Assembly (NCBI GenBank): GCA_965216725.1
Contig: CBDCGI010000022.1
Coordinates: forward strand, 1 to 64,000
Direction of reading: 5' to 3'
Origin: JACZUI01 sp965216725
GTDB lineage: Bacteria > Actinomycetota > Acidimicrobiia > Spongiisociales > ZC4RG35
DNA length: 64,000 bases
Under the pieces are notes generated by a model. It worked only from the letters and a program-made list of their open reading frames with translations. It did no database searches and was not told the origin of the DNA. Below, one piece after another: positions 22,782 to 31,030 of the stretch. The position numbers and the translations under genes were made by a program. How positions within the stretch are numbered: the stretch's first letter is position 1; each line of letters begins with the position of its first letter.

Positions 22782-23502
22782 GCCTTTCGAGTTCCTTCTT
22801 GAAAGCGCCGAACAATTGCTGTTGCATCTCGCCTTCCAGCCTCTCTGGATGCCATTGCACACCGATTGCCCACCATGATCCGTCACAGCGGGCTGCCTCG
22901 ATCAGCCCGTCCGGGGCAACTCCTTCCACGATGAGCCCGGGAGCCAGTTGATCCACACCCTGATGGTGGAGTGTGTTCACCTTGATGTCGGTCGCCTCGA
23001 ACACCGAAGCCAGCACGCCTGCTGGGTCCAACGTCACCGGGTGGCGGCGCTCTTCGGCCTCGTCTGGGTCGTAGCCTTCTGCGATCGGCTCGTGGGCGCT
23101 TCCCGGGGCCGTCACGTCCTGAGTCAGAGTGCCGCCAAGGGCGACGTTCAGTAGTTGCAGGCCGCGGCAGATGGCCAAGACCGGTTTCCGGGCTTCTCGG
23201 GCAGCGGCGACGAGAGCAATCTCGAAACGGTCAACCGCAATGTCCGATTTCTCCACCCGCTGAGGCAGCCGCCCATAGGTGGCTGGATCGATGTCTCCAC
23301 CTCCGGTGAGAATGAGGCCATCGAGGATCTCCACCATCCGAGGGGCGAGAGACGTGTCCAGGCCGTTGGGAATGACCAACGGGAGCATGCCGGCGTCGAT
23401 GACCGCTGAGGTGTACGTCGTCTCCAGGGTGTCCAGGACCTGAGGGCCGGCGTAGGTGGGGAACTCACCCCGCCAGGCTGTGAGGCCGACGGCGACCGTC
23501 AT
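22771..23502 (-). CDS. puuD: Gamma-glutamyl-gamma-aminobutyrate hydrolase-like class I amidotransferase
   Basis: 243-residue glutamine-amidotransferase-fold hydrolase. Nucleophile Cys is in VLAICRGLQLLNVALGG, the catalytic His/Glu pair in IGVQWHPERL, and the oxyanion strand in LILTGGGDIDP. PuuD enzymes cleave the gamma-glutamyl amide made by a GS-like ligase during polyamine breakdown, and a GS-like ligase is encoded at 27237, so a gamma-glutamylated-amine route is plausible. Its start overlaps the FAH-family gene's stop by 4 bp, so the two are one operon. Substrate not proven; other peptidase C26 members cleave folate polyglutamate or anthranilate-type amides. Confidence 0.8.
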   Translation of the reverse strand: MTVAVGLTAWRGEFPTYAGPQVLDTLETTYTSAVIDAGMLPLVIPNGLDTSLAPRMVEILDGLILTGGGDIDPATYGRLPQRVEKSDIAVDRFEIALVAAAREARKPVLAICRGLQLLNVALGGTLTQDVTAPGSAHEPIAEGYDPDEAEERRHPVTLDPAGVLASVFEATDIKVNTLHHQGVDQLAPGLIVEGVAPDGLIEAARCDGSWWAIGVQWHPERLEGEMQQQLFGAFKKELERPSR

Positions 23503-24380
23503 TGGGACATGTCCGATTCGCGGTGTTTGGCTCCGGGCCCGACGGGGGCGCGTACTCCGCGGAACTCCCAGTCACCTCCCAAGGCCGTGGAGAGGACTTC
23601 CTCGGACTCGCTGGGCTGGGCTCCCACGTCGTCACGAACGGGCTCGGGGCCGGTGACGATCGTGTTGGTCAATGCGCCGAGGCCCTCCACTTCCACGGTC
23701 ACCACGTCGCCGGGCTCCACCGGCCGCGAGCCGGCCGGAGTGCCACTGAGGATCAGATCGCCGGGAAGCAGGGTGATGGTGCGTGCGATGTCCGCCACCA
23801 GATAGTTCATGTCCCATTGCATCTCGGACGTGTTCCCGGACTGGCGGACCTCACCGTTGACGAGCGTCCTGATGCCCTTGTTTCGGAAGTCCCAATCGGT
23901 CACCAAACCGGGGCCCACCGGGCACAAGGTGTCCGAGCCTTTGACTCTCAGCATCGAGCCGGCGTCGGTATCCCTGAAGTCGTGCAGCCCGTAGTCGTTT
24001 GCGATGGTGTATCCGGAGATGTGGCTCCCGGCCTCTGCCGGAGACACGTTTCGGCATGTGGTGCCGATGACGATTGCGATCTCACCCTCGAAGTTCAAGT
24101 ACTTGCAGCCTTGAGGTCTCACCACGTCGCCTCGGTGCGAATTGAGCGAGGTGGTCGGTTTGTGGAAGTAGGTGGGGGCTGGCGGGAGGCGCGTCATGAA
24201 CTCTTCTACCCGGCTGGCGTAGTTGAGATGGCAGGCGATGATCTTGGACGGCCTCGTCGGTGGGAGGTGTATGGCCTCGGTTGCTTCGAGCACACGTCCG
24301 TCGCCTGCCCGCAACGTGGTGCCATCCACGGTCACCTCGGTCACTGCGCCGTCGAGGAGAATCATCCGAGTCTCTGCCAT
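23499..24380 (-). CDS. Fumarylacetoacetate hydrolase (FAH) family protein, HpaG-like
   Basis: 293 residues. An N-terminal domain (residues 1-65) is followed by the FAH catalytic core: IIACHLNYASRVEEF, PTYFHKPTTSLNSH, the metal ligands in NFEGEIAIVIG and GYTIANDYGLHDF, and RVKGSDTLCPVGPGLV and LSGTPAGSRPVEPGDVV. These resemble the C-terminal half of HpaG/HpcE, which decarboxylates or isomerises homoprotocatechuate ring-cleavage products. ATG 24380 was chosen because TAGCGT lies 7 nt upstream and the protein then begins as in relatives. Divergent from the P450 gene, with 51 bp between the starts; coupled to puuD. An HpaD/HpaE pair is encoded 10 kb away. Confidence 0.85.
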   Translation of the reverse strand: MAETRMILLDGAVTEVTVDGTTLRAGDGRVLEATEAIHLPPTRPSKIIACHLNYASRVEEFMTRLPPAPTYFHKPTTSLNSHRGDVVRPQGCKYLNFEGEIAIVIGTTCRNVSPAEAGSHISGYTIANDYGLHDFRDTDAGSMLRVKGSDTLCPVGPGLVTDWDFRNKGIRTLVNGEVRQSGNTSEMQWDMNYLVADIARTITLLPGDLILSGTPAGSRPVEPGDVVTVEVEGLGALTNTIVTGPEPVRDDVGAQPSESEEVLSTALGGDWEFRGVRAPVGPGAKHRESDMSQ

Positions 24381-24387
24381 CTCGTTC

Positions 24388-24393
24388 ACGCTA
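24388..24393 (-). promoter_or_regulatory. Putative -10 box of the FAH gene
   Basis: TAGCGT on the minus strand ends 7 nt before ATG 24380, with no Shine-Dalgarno: a leaderless start. Confidence 0.4.
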
Positions 24394-24431
24394 CCTGCGT
24401 TGGCGGGTCTGGTTAAGTTCAGATCATCGAA

Positions 24432-25694
24432 ATGACCATCGGGATCCTGCATTCGGACCTCGGCGATCCCAACGCCGACATCACCTCACACGACACCTAC
24501 CTCCGCGGCTTCCCGCACGCCGCGTTCAGGAGATTGCGTGAGAAAGAGCCGGTCTCTTGGGTGACTGAGGCCGACGGCACGGGCTTCTGGGCGTTGACCA
24601 AGCATGCCGACGTGGTCGAGGTGAGTCGGGACTATCACCGTTTCACTGCCTCGAGGGGGATCCGGATCGAGCAGATGGACGACGAAGAGCTCCACGCACG
24701 TCGGACGCTGATGGAATTCGATCCTCCAGAGCACACCCGTCTCCGCCGGCTGGTGCAACCCGGTTTCACGCCCAAGGTGGTCGCCACATATGAGGAGGCA
24801 TTTCGAAAGCTGGTGAACCTCGTGCTCGACCAGGTCTTGACTCAAACGGAGTTCGATTTCGTCACCGAAGTCGCTCGAGAGCTGCCGATCAGGATGTTGT
24901 GCCGGCTGCTCGGTGTGCCGGAGGAGGACGCGGGCGACATGGTGGCATGGGGCGACCAGATGATCTCCAACGCCGACCCGGAATACACGCCGGTAATCAT
25001 CGACAAGATGGACACAGAGGAGTATCGGCTGCTGCCGTTCCGATCGCCGGCCGCTCTCGAAGTGTTCCGCTACGCGGAGGACATCGCCTTAGAGCGCCGA
25101 GCGCAGCCAAGAGACGACATCATCACCACTCTGCTGACGGCCGAGCCCGACGGGGAGCCGCTGACCGAGCTCGAGTTCAAGAACTTCTTCACTCTGATGA
25201 TGGTCGCAGGCAATGAGACCACCCGGCACACGATCAGCCACGGGCTGATCTATCTTCGGAACCATCCCGATCAGTTGGAAGCCTGGCGTGCAGATCCCGG
25301 GACCTTGTCGAGAAGCGCCACCGAGGAGATCCTCAGGGCGTCGGGAGTCACGATGCATTTCCGACGCACCGCCACCGAAGACACCCAGATCAGGGGGGTC
25401 TCCATCGCGGCGGGGGACCGGGTGGTGATGTGGTACACGTCGGCGAACTACGACACGGATCAGTTCGAAGGTCCTTTCACGTTTGACTTAAGAAGAGAGC
25501 CGAACAACCACGTCACATTTGGGACCGGGCGTCACGTCTGCCTGGGCGCGGCCCTCGCCCGCCTCGAGGTGAGGGTCTTCTACGAGGAGTTCTTGCGCCG
25601 GGTCGAATCCTTCGACGTGGGCGAGCCCGACCGCCTTCGGTCCAACTTCATCTCTGGGATCAAACACCTTCCCGTTACGGTGAAGGTGGCCTGA
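24432..25694 (+). CDS. Cytochrome P450 (CYP124/125/142-like)
   Basis: 420-residue soluble bacterial P450 monooxygenase. The I-helix is MVAGNETTRHTISHGL, the ExxR is in TEEILRASG, and the heme loop FGTGRHVCLGAALARLE holds the cysteinate ligand; the early DPPEHTRLRRLVQPGFTP is also complete. The N-terminal FWALTKHADVVEVSRDYHRF and the overall pattern resemble the CYP124/125/142 group of actinobacterial lipid and sterol side-chain hydroxylases. No ferredoxin is adjacent. Divergent from the FAH operon, which suggests a shared regulatory region. In this cluster it could alternatively hydroxylate an aromatic acid; the sequence does not decide. Confidence 0.9.
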   Translation: MTIGILHSDLGDPNADITSHDTYLRGFPHAAFRRLREKEPVSWVTEADGTGFWALTKHADVVEVSRDYHRFTASRGIRIEQMDDEELHARRTLMEFDPPEHTRLRRLVQPGFTPKVVATYEEAFRKLVNLVLDQVLTQTEFDFVTEVARELPIRMLCRLLGVPEEDAGDMVAWGDQMISNADPEYTPVIIDKMDTEEYRLLPFRSPAALEVFRYAEDIALERRAQPRDDIITTLLTAEPDGEPLTELEFKNFFTLMMVAGNETTRHTISHGLIYLRNHPDQLEAWRADPGTLSRSATEEILRASGVTMHFRRTATEDTQIRGVSIAAGDRVVMWYTSANYDTDQFEGPFTFDLRREPNNHVTFGTGRHVCLGAALARLEVRVFYEEFLRRVESFDVGEPDRLRSNFISGIKHLPVTVKVA

Positions 25695-25721
25695 TCATCG
25701 GATTCTCGCGAACCCCTTGCC

Positions 25722-25772
25722 TGTCGAGTGTGCTTATTGACAAACTGAGGATGACGCTAAGCACGCTCGACG
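25722..25772. repeat. Intergenic palindromic repeat, copy 3
   Basis: 51-bp element with 14-bp arms GTCGAGTGTGCTTA and TAAGCACGCTCGAC (one mismatch, a G-U type). Length and much of the loop (TGAC, GGATG, CGC at matching places) align with copy 1. It sits between the convergent P450 and decarboxylase genes. Confidence 0.8.
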
Positions 25773-25779
25773 GTTGATT

Positions 25780-27159
25780 TCACCCTGAGAGTGCAGCGGC
25801 GATGATGTCGATGGCATGATCGACGTGTTCGGTGGTAGACCGCCTGTTCAATATGGCGAACCTGAGAACGAACCGGCCCTCCACGACCGTGGGAGAGAGA
25901 TGCACCCGCTTATCGGCGATGACGGCCTCGTAGGCGCGCCGGCCGGCCTCATCATCGTCGAAGCCAAAGGCCACGATCGAGAGATCAGGAGTCCACGGGG
26001 TTGTGACTCCGGCCAGCCCTGTGAGTCGCTCGTAGGCGTAGCGCGCCAAGTCCAGGCTGGAATCGAGGGCCTCCCGAAACGCGCCGACGCCGTGAAGCTG
26101 GAGCGGTAACCAAACCGCCAGGCCGCGGTTCGGCCTGCTCAGCTCGGGGCCAAGTGAGGCGATGTCCCGGAGACCCATATATGTGTCCTCGTCCCGAAGG
26201 TAGGCGCCCCGTCCCTTGTTGGCTTCGACCAGGTGCGTCTCGTCGCGCACCAGCAGGGCTCCGACGCCGAACGGGATCGAAAGCCCTTTATGCGGGTCGA
26301 GCGCGATCGAATCGGCCTTGCCGATCCCGGCCAAAACCGCGGCGCCTCGTTGGGTGAGTTGGAAGAACCCTCCGTAAGCAGCGTCGACGTGAAACCAGAG
26401 GTCATGGGCCGCTGCCACCTCCCCAAGCTCGGTGAGCGGATCGACTGTGCCGGTGTCGGTTGTGCCTGCCGAGCCCGCTATGAGGAACGGCTTAAGACCT
26501 GATTCCAGGTCTTCATTGATGGCCTTCTCCAGGAGGTCGACGCGCATCCGTAGTTCCTCGTCGACGCCGACCACGCGGATCAGATCGCTTCGGATTCCGG
26601 CTAGTCGTGCCGCCTTTGCGATTGAATGATGAGTGTGGGGGCTGACATAGAGAACGCCATCGCCGATCTCCTCACCCAGTCGCGCCGTCCGTCCGGCGAC
26701 GATGCCGCAGAAGTTGGCGGTGGAGCCCCCCGACAAGAGCACGCCTGCGGCGTGGTCACCGAGGTCGAACAGCGACACGAGCCAACGGACGATTCCGTGC
26801 TCGATTGCCGACATTCCCGGCGCGGCCGCCGCGACACCTGTATACCGATTGAGGCCGGTGGCCAGAAGATCGGCGAGAGCCCCGGAATAGAGGCCCGCAC
26901 CCGGGATGTAGGACATGTGTCCACCCGAAGGGTGGTAGATACCGGGTCGACCGGCCACATCGAGGTCTGCGATGATCGAGCGGATCGATCGACCGCGCTC
27001 GTCGGGTGGCGCCATGAGCTGCCGTATGGCCTGCTCGTCGATGTCCTCTCCGGCCGCGGGCAGGGCGGCGCTGTCCTCGTGCCAGGTTTCGAGGTAGGAG
27101 AGAACGGCTTCACTCAGCTCATCGCGCTCTCGTTTGTCGGGTTCCAGCGGAATCGACAT
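25780..27159 (-). CDS. PLP-dependent group II decarboxylase (aromatic-L-amino-acid type)
   Basis: 459-residue decarboxylase. The PLP-stacking His is in VSPHTHHSIAKAARLAG, the Asp that binds the pyridine nitrogen in FHVDAAYGGF, and the Schiff-base Lys in ALDPHKGLSIPFGVG. The N-terminal DERGRSIRSIIADLD and GHMSYIPGAGLYSGALADLL segments fit the AADC/tyrosine decarboxylase group rather than glutamate decarboxylase. The reaction would give an aromatic amine such as tyramine, tryptamine or phenylethylamine. ATG 27159 was chosen; an alternative lies at 27192. Divergent from the GS-like ligase gene, with 77 bp between the starts. Confidence 0.88.
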   Translation of the reverse strand: MSIPLEPDKRERDELSEAVLSYLETWHEDSAALPAAGEDIDEQAIRQLMAPPDERGRSIRSIIADLDVAGRPGIYHPSGGHMSYIPGAGLYSGALADLLATGLNRYTGVAAAAPGMSAIEHGIVRWLVSLFDLGDHAAGVLLSGGSTANFCGIVAGRTARLGEEIGDGVLYVSPHTHHSIAKAARLAGIRSDLIRVVGVDEELRMRVDLLEKAINEDLESGLKPFLIAGSAGTTDTGTVDPLTELGEVAAAHDLWFHVDAAYGGFFQLTQRGAAVLAGIGKADSIALDPHKGLSIPFGVGALLVRDETHLVEANKGRGAYLRDEDTYMGLRDIASLGPELSRPNRGLAVWLPLQLHGVGAFREALDSSLDLARYAYERLTGLAGVTTPWTPDLSIVAFGFDDDEAGRRAYEAVIADKRVHLSPTVVEGRFVLRFAILNRRSTTEHVDHAIDIIAAALSG

Positions 27160-27187
27160 GAGCCCAAGGTAACACTCATCGTCGACC

Positions 27188-27215
27188 TTCACAGCAAGGA
27201 TCGAGTCTCTACGAT
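27188..27215 (+). promoter_or_regulatory. Promoter of the GS-like operon
   Basis: TTCACA (27188-27193), a 16-bp spacer and TACGAT (27210-27215). The expected start near 27222 leaves a short leader with AGGAG 4 nt before GTG 27237. One of the few clear leadered promoters in the window. Confidence 0.5.
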
Positions 27216-27236
27216 CTGGGGTGACATAGGAGTTTC

Positions 27237-28523
27237 GTGCACACCGATTATGACCGCCTGAGATTGCTCTGGCCCGACCACCTGGGTCTTGCCCGAGGCA
27301 AGTATCTGCCCAAGGCGCGAGCCGAGCGTGGTACCGCTCATTGCATCACCCTCTTCTCACTGGGATACGACCGGGAGATGTACCCGTACGAGAACTCGAT
27401 GTTCTGGAAAGGCCTTCCCGACTGCGATGCCGTGTTCGACCCTGCGGAGGTCAGACCGGGATGGGAGAAGAGGACCGCGGTATCGATCCCGAAGCTGCTT
27501 CGGGAGGGACGACCCGTGGCCATGGCACCCCGCAATGTCTTGATCGATGCGGTTGAGGCCTGGAGGGCTCATGGCCTCGAGCCGATGGTCGGGCTCGAGC
27601 TCGAAGCGTTCCTCTTCGAGTCCGACGGCGACGGCGGATGGCGGCCCATAGCCACGCCGGGCCACTTCGTGTACGGCACCGGCGCAGCGATGGACCCCAC
27701 AGGTGTGATCGACGAGATCATGGCCACCTCCCGTCAGGTTGGGTTCCCACTCGAGTCGGTCAACACCGAGTACGACAACGGCCAGTTCGAGCTCACGCTG
27801 ACCTACGCCGACGCGCTAAAGGCAGCCGATGACGCCTTCTTGTTCAAAGTCATGGCGCACGAGATCGCTATGAAAAACGGATATCGGCTCACTTTCATGG
27901 GCAAGCCGATCAACGGCCGGGGCGGCAACGGGACCCATGTCAACTTCTCGTTCAACGACTCCGACGGAGCCAATGCCCTGTATGACCAGGAGGCCGATGA
28001 CGGGTTGAGCGAGCTTGCCCGGTCCGTGATCGCAGGGACACTTCACCACCACGTAGGGATGACCGCCTTGATGGCCCCAACGGTCAACGCCTACAAACGT
28101 CTCCAGCCGGGAAGCCTGTGCGGCTATTGGGCGAACTGGGGTTATGACCATCGGGGGGTCACGGTACGGGTGCCGCCCGCACGGGAAGCAGGAACCAGGC
28201 TCGAACACCGAATGGGAGACGGTGCAGTGGGCACCCATCAGGCTGTTGCCACCGTCCTGACTGCCGCCCGACTCGGATACGAGAAGGGGTACGAGATACC
28301 CGAAGTGGAGACACTCGACTGCATCGAGTCGGCCGGAACCGACGTGGTCTGCCCGCCATCGCTCAAAGACGCTCTCGATGCCCTCGAAGACGACTCGGAC
28401 CTGATCGAGGCGGTAGGCCCCGATTTCGTCGAGGGCTTTGTGACGGTAAAACGTGCGGAATGGCGGCGTTACGAGACGTGGACCACCGACTGGGAGCTCG
28501 AGCAGTACTTTCCGTTCCACTGA
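27237..28523 (+). CDS. Glutamine-synthetase-family gamma-glutamyl-amine ligase
   Basis: 428 residues of GS fold. Metal and substrate ligands are visible: GLELEAFLFE, NTEYDNGQFELTLTYADAL with the paired Glu, NGTHVNFSFND with His and Asn, and the ATP/phosphate-binding Arg in VNAYKRLQPGSLCGYW. It lacks the C-terminal adenylylation loop of GlnA. Its divergence from GlnA and its place beside an amine-forming decarboxylase suggest that it gamma-glutamylates an amine, as PuuA and GlnA3/GlnA4-type enzymes do, rather than making glutamine. It starts with GTG after AGGAG and overlaps the next gene by one base (TGATG), forming a GS-ADC-antiporter operon. Confidence 0.85.
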   Translation: MHTDYDRLRLLWPDHLGLARGKYLPKARAERGTAHCITLFSLGYDREMYPYENSMFWKGLPDCDAVFDPAEVRPGWEKRTAVSIPKLLREGRPVAMAPRNVLIDAVEAWRAHGLEPMVGLELEAFLFESDGDGGWRPIATPGHFVYGTGAAMDPTGVIDEIMATSRQVGFPLESVNTEYDNGQFELTLTYADALKAADDAFLFKVMAHEIAMKNGYRLTFMGKPINGRGGNGTHVNFSFNDSDGANALYDQEADDGLSELARSVIAGTLHHHVGMTALMAPTVNAYKRLQPGSLCGYWANWGYDHRGVTVRVPPAREAGTRLEHRMGDGAVGTHQAVATVLTAARLGYEKGYEIPEVETLDCIESAGTDVVCPPSLKDALDALEDDSDLIEAVGPDFVEGFVTVKRAEWRRYETWTTDWELEQYFPFH

Positions 28524-29308
28524 TGGAAGGCTTCATCCTCCCGAAATCACCCGCCGGCAAGGCGTCTCTGATTCCTGCGCCGCCCTGGCACTACTCAGGA
28601 GAGATGCTGACGGTCGAGTATCGCACGGATCCTGCCAACGTCGAGGCGCTGCTCCCGGATAGCGCGTCGCTGGCGACCGACGATCCCGGAGCGGTGGCCT
28701 TGATCTGGGCTGACTGGCAGAGCTGCGGCGACGACTTTTCCGAGTTGACCGATCCCGGCCGCTCTCAATACAAGGAATGTTTCGCCGTCATCCGCTGTGA
28801 GTGGGACTCCAAGACCTGGAGCAGGAGTCCCTACATCTGGGTCGACAAAGATTTTGCTCTAGTCCGCGGATACCACCAGGGTTATCCGAAGAAGCTCGGC
28901 GACATCTGGATGACTCGACCGGTGACCGTGGGAAGGGCAGGCCCTCGCCTCGCGCCGGGTGGTGTTTTTGGGGCAACGCTGTCCGTGGCCGGACGACGAG
29001 TCGCCGAAGCTCGACTCACTCTCACCGCTCCGGCAACTGCCCCAGGATTCGTGAACACCCACCCGATGCTTCACAACCGCCAATGGCCGGCCATCGAATC
29101 TGACGGGTCGATGTCGATGGACGAACTGGTGACGATGTCGGGTTACGACGGTGAGGTGGCAGACGTTTGGTCGGCCGACGCAGAAATCGACCTCTATCAC
29201 GCTCCCACAGAGGAGCTGGCAGCATTGACGCCTGATGAGATCATAGGCGGCTATTACCACCGGGTCGCCACTTCCTGGAGGAGCGGGACAACACTCAGGC
29301 GGGCCTGA
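28523..29308 (+). CDS. Acetoacetate-decarboxylase-family protein
   Basis: 261 residues of the ADC superfamily. It has IPAPPWHYSGEMLTVEYRTD at the start, YKECFAVIRCEWD, and the lysine-bearing active-site region DFALVRGYHQGYPKKLGDI. True acetoacetate decarboxylases use a Lys Schiff base in this place, and two Lys are present. The family also contains aldolase/dehydratase-like members, so decarboxylation of a beta-keto acid is likely but not assured. ATG 28523 is set by the one-base overlap with the ligase stop; the downstream antiporter overlaps its stop in the same way. Linked function with the ligase is inferred from the coupling. Confidence 0.8.
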   Translation: MEGFILPKSPAGKASLIPAPPWHYSGEMLTVEYRTDPANVEALLPDSASLATDDPGAVALIWADWQSCGDDFSELTDPGRSQYKECFAVIRCEWDSKTWSRSPYIWVDKDFALVRGYHQGYPKKLGDIWMTRPVTVGRAGPRLAPGGVFGATLSVAGRRVAEARLTLTAPATAPGFVNTHPMLHNRQWPAIESDGSMSMDELVTMSGYDGEVADVWSADAEIDLYHAPTEELAALTPDEIIGGYYHRVATSWRSGTTLRRA

Positions 29309-30570
29309 TGGAGGCAGCCGTCTTCGGAATCTCCGCTGCCGTGTTGCTGGTCACCGCGGTTTCGGGGAAGTTCGAGAGAACCCTGATCACCATCCCAATG
29401 CTGATCGTCGCCCTCGGCATCGCCGGAGGCGCAGTGTTCGACGTCAGCTTCGATCCCGACAACGGGTCGATTGTGTTTCTCGAGCTCACCCTGGCCTTGG
29501 TGCTGTTCTCCGACGCCTCCAGAATCGACCTCAAGACCTTGCGCAGCCAGGAGGCCTGGCCCCGGAGAATGCTCCTCATCGGCCTTCCCGTGGCGATCGT
29601 GCTGGGGGCGGTGTTAGGGGCGCTCGGGCTCCATCTGGAGCTGGGATGGGCGCTCCTCCTCGGGGTGATCCTGGCCCCAACCGATGCTGCCCTCGCCGAG
29701 CCTGTGCTGGTGACCGAGGAGCTGCCAGCAAGAATCCGCCAAACGGTCAACGTCGAGTCGGGGCTGAACGACGGGCTCGCCTTGCCGGCGCTTTTTGTCG
29801 CAATCGCTTTGATCGAGGCCGAGGATGGCATATCCGGAGCGGAGATCGTGCGACTCTTCTCGGTTCAGCTCGGGCTTGGCATGGCCTTCGGCGTCGCCTT
29901 TGGCGTGCTTGGTGGATGGCTGGTCGGTCGGGGCATCAGCAGCGGCTGGATGAGCGAGGGGTACCAGAAGACGGCAACAGTTGCTTTGGCGCTGGCGACA
30001 TTCGGTGCCAGTCAATGGGTTGGGGCGAGTGGCTTCGTCGCCGCATTTGTCGCCGGGATGGTCTTCGCATGGTTGTGCCGGGGGACAACACAGGGCCTAT
30101 TCGAGTTCGCCGAGAACGAGGCCGGAGCATTGGTGTTGATCGCGTTCCTCCTCCTGGGTGCCGGGCCCCTGCGTTCGATCATCGTTGAGCCGCCCAAGTG
30201 GGAGGTCTGGGTGGTGGCTCTGCTCTCCATAGCGTTGGTGCGTCCTATCGCCATCCTCCTCTCAATGGTGGGAACCAAGGCGATGGTCCCTACTCGTCTC
30301 TTCTTGGGATGGTTCGGCCCCAGAGGTCTGGCCACGGTTGTGTTCCTGCTCACCGCGATCGAAGAGGTGGGCCAGGTTCCAGAGGTGGTAGATCACACTG
30401 TGGCATTGACGATCTTGCTTTCGGTTGTGGCTCACGGTCTCACCGCGTACCCGGCATCTTCGCGTCTCGTCCGGGCGATTGCGGAGATGCCCGAGGAGGA
30501 GACGGCGGCGATGGCCGAAATGGAGCCGGTCGACGAGCTGCCGGCGCGGGTGATGGCGGCCCGGCGCTAG
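29308..30570 (+). CDS. CPA1-type Na+/H+ antiporter
   Basis: 420-residue membrane protein with about 12 hydrophobic helices. The ion-site motif is in GVILAPTDAALAEPVLVTEE, and the ESGLNDGLALPALFVAIAL helix carries the Asn-Asp pair of NhaP/CPA1 exchangers. The cytoplasmic tail is short (EMPEEETAAMAEMEPVDELP). It exchanges Na+ or K+ for protons and helps pH and salt balance; with mannosylglycerate synthesis elsewhere in the window it fits a salt-exposed life. Last gene of the ligase-ADC operon (TGATG overlap); convergent with a small membrane gene. Confidence 0.88.
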   Translation: MEAAVFGISAAVLLVTAVSGKFERTLITIPMLIVALGIAGGAVFDVSFDPDNGSIVFLELTLALVLFSDASRIDLKTLRSQEAWPRRMLLIGLPVAIVLGAVLGALGLHLELGWALLLGVILAPTDAALAEPVLVTEELPARIRQTVNVESGLNDGLALPALFVAIALIEAEDGISGAEIVRLFSVQLGLGMAFGVAFGVLGGWLVGRGISSGWMSEGYQKTATVALALATFGASQWVGASGFVAAFVAGMVFAWLCRGTTQGLFEFAENEAGALVLIAFLLLGAGPLRSIIVEPPKWEVWVVALLSIALVRPIAILLSMVGTKAMVPTRLFLGWFGPRGLATVVFLLTAIEEVGQVPEVVDHTVALTILLSVVAHGLTAYPASSRLVRAIAEMPEEETAAMAEMEPVDELPARVMAARR

Positions 30571-30583
30571 GCCTGTCCGCGGC

Positions 30584-31015
30584 TCAGCTCACCAGCGAGG
30601 TAGCCAAAAACACGACTGTCAGGGATACCAGGGCCCCGGCAATCCCCAGGGCGCGTGACACCTTGGTCCCCCCCTGCACGGCCACGATTCCGTGGGCAAC
30701 GGCAACGGCGAAGCTGGCGATGGCGAGAGCCACTTTGGTCCAAAGTCGGACCGCATAGGAGTTGAGGGCGAGGCCGCCCAGATCGACGCCATGCCTCCAC
30801 GTGAGGCCGAGACCCGTGGCAAGAAGCATGGGGATCAGCAGGTACATGGATAACCGAGCGAATACCCGTCCAGCCTCCGTGAAGAGATGCGTGCGATCAG
30901 ATGGGGAGAGGCGCTTTGCTGCCGGTCTCACCACGGTCACTAGCAACAGCTGCCCCCCAACCCACAGGATCGCGGCGAAAACGTGGAGGAATCGAACCCA
31001 TGACCAGACTGACAT
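30584..31015 (-). CDS. Small four-helix membrane protein (CopD/DUF2269-like)
   Basis: 143 residues with four predicted helices. It begins WVRFLHVFAAILWVGGQLLL, which holds the His-x5-W-x-G pattern of CopD-like and DUF2269 proteins, and contains a second His in VAVAHGIVAVQGG. These His might bind heme or copper, but that is only suggested by relatives. It may be the end of the tryptophanase operon: it lies 15 bp downstream of that gene on the same strand. Confidence 0.65.
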   Translation of the reverse strand: MSVWSWVRFLHVFAAILWVGGQLLLVTVVRPAAKRLSPSDRTHLFTEAGRVFARLSMYLLIPMLLATGLGLTWRHGVDLGGLALNSYAVRLWTKVALAIASFAVAVAHGIVAVQGGTKVSRALGIAGALVSLTVVFLATSLVS

Positions 31016-31030
31016 TCCTCTCCGCCCGCT

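Noticed and set aside
23502..24416. 304-codon open frame opposite the FAH gene
   Set aside because: The composition is that of a reverse-frame shadow, and the FAH motifs on the other strand are unambiguous.
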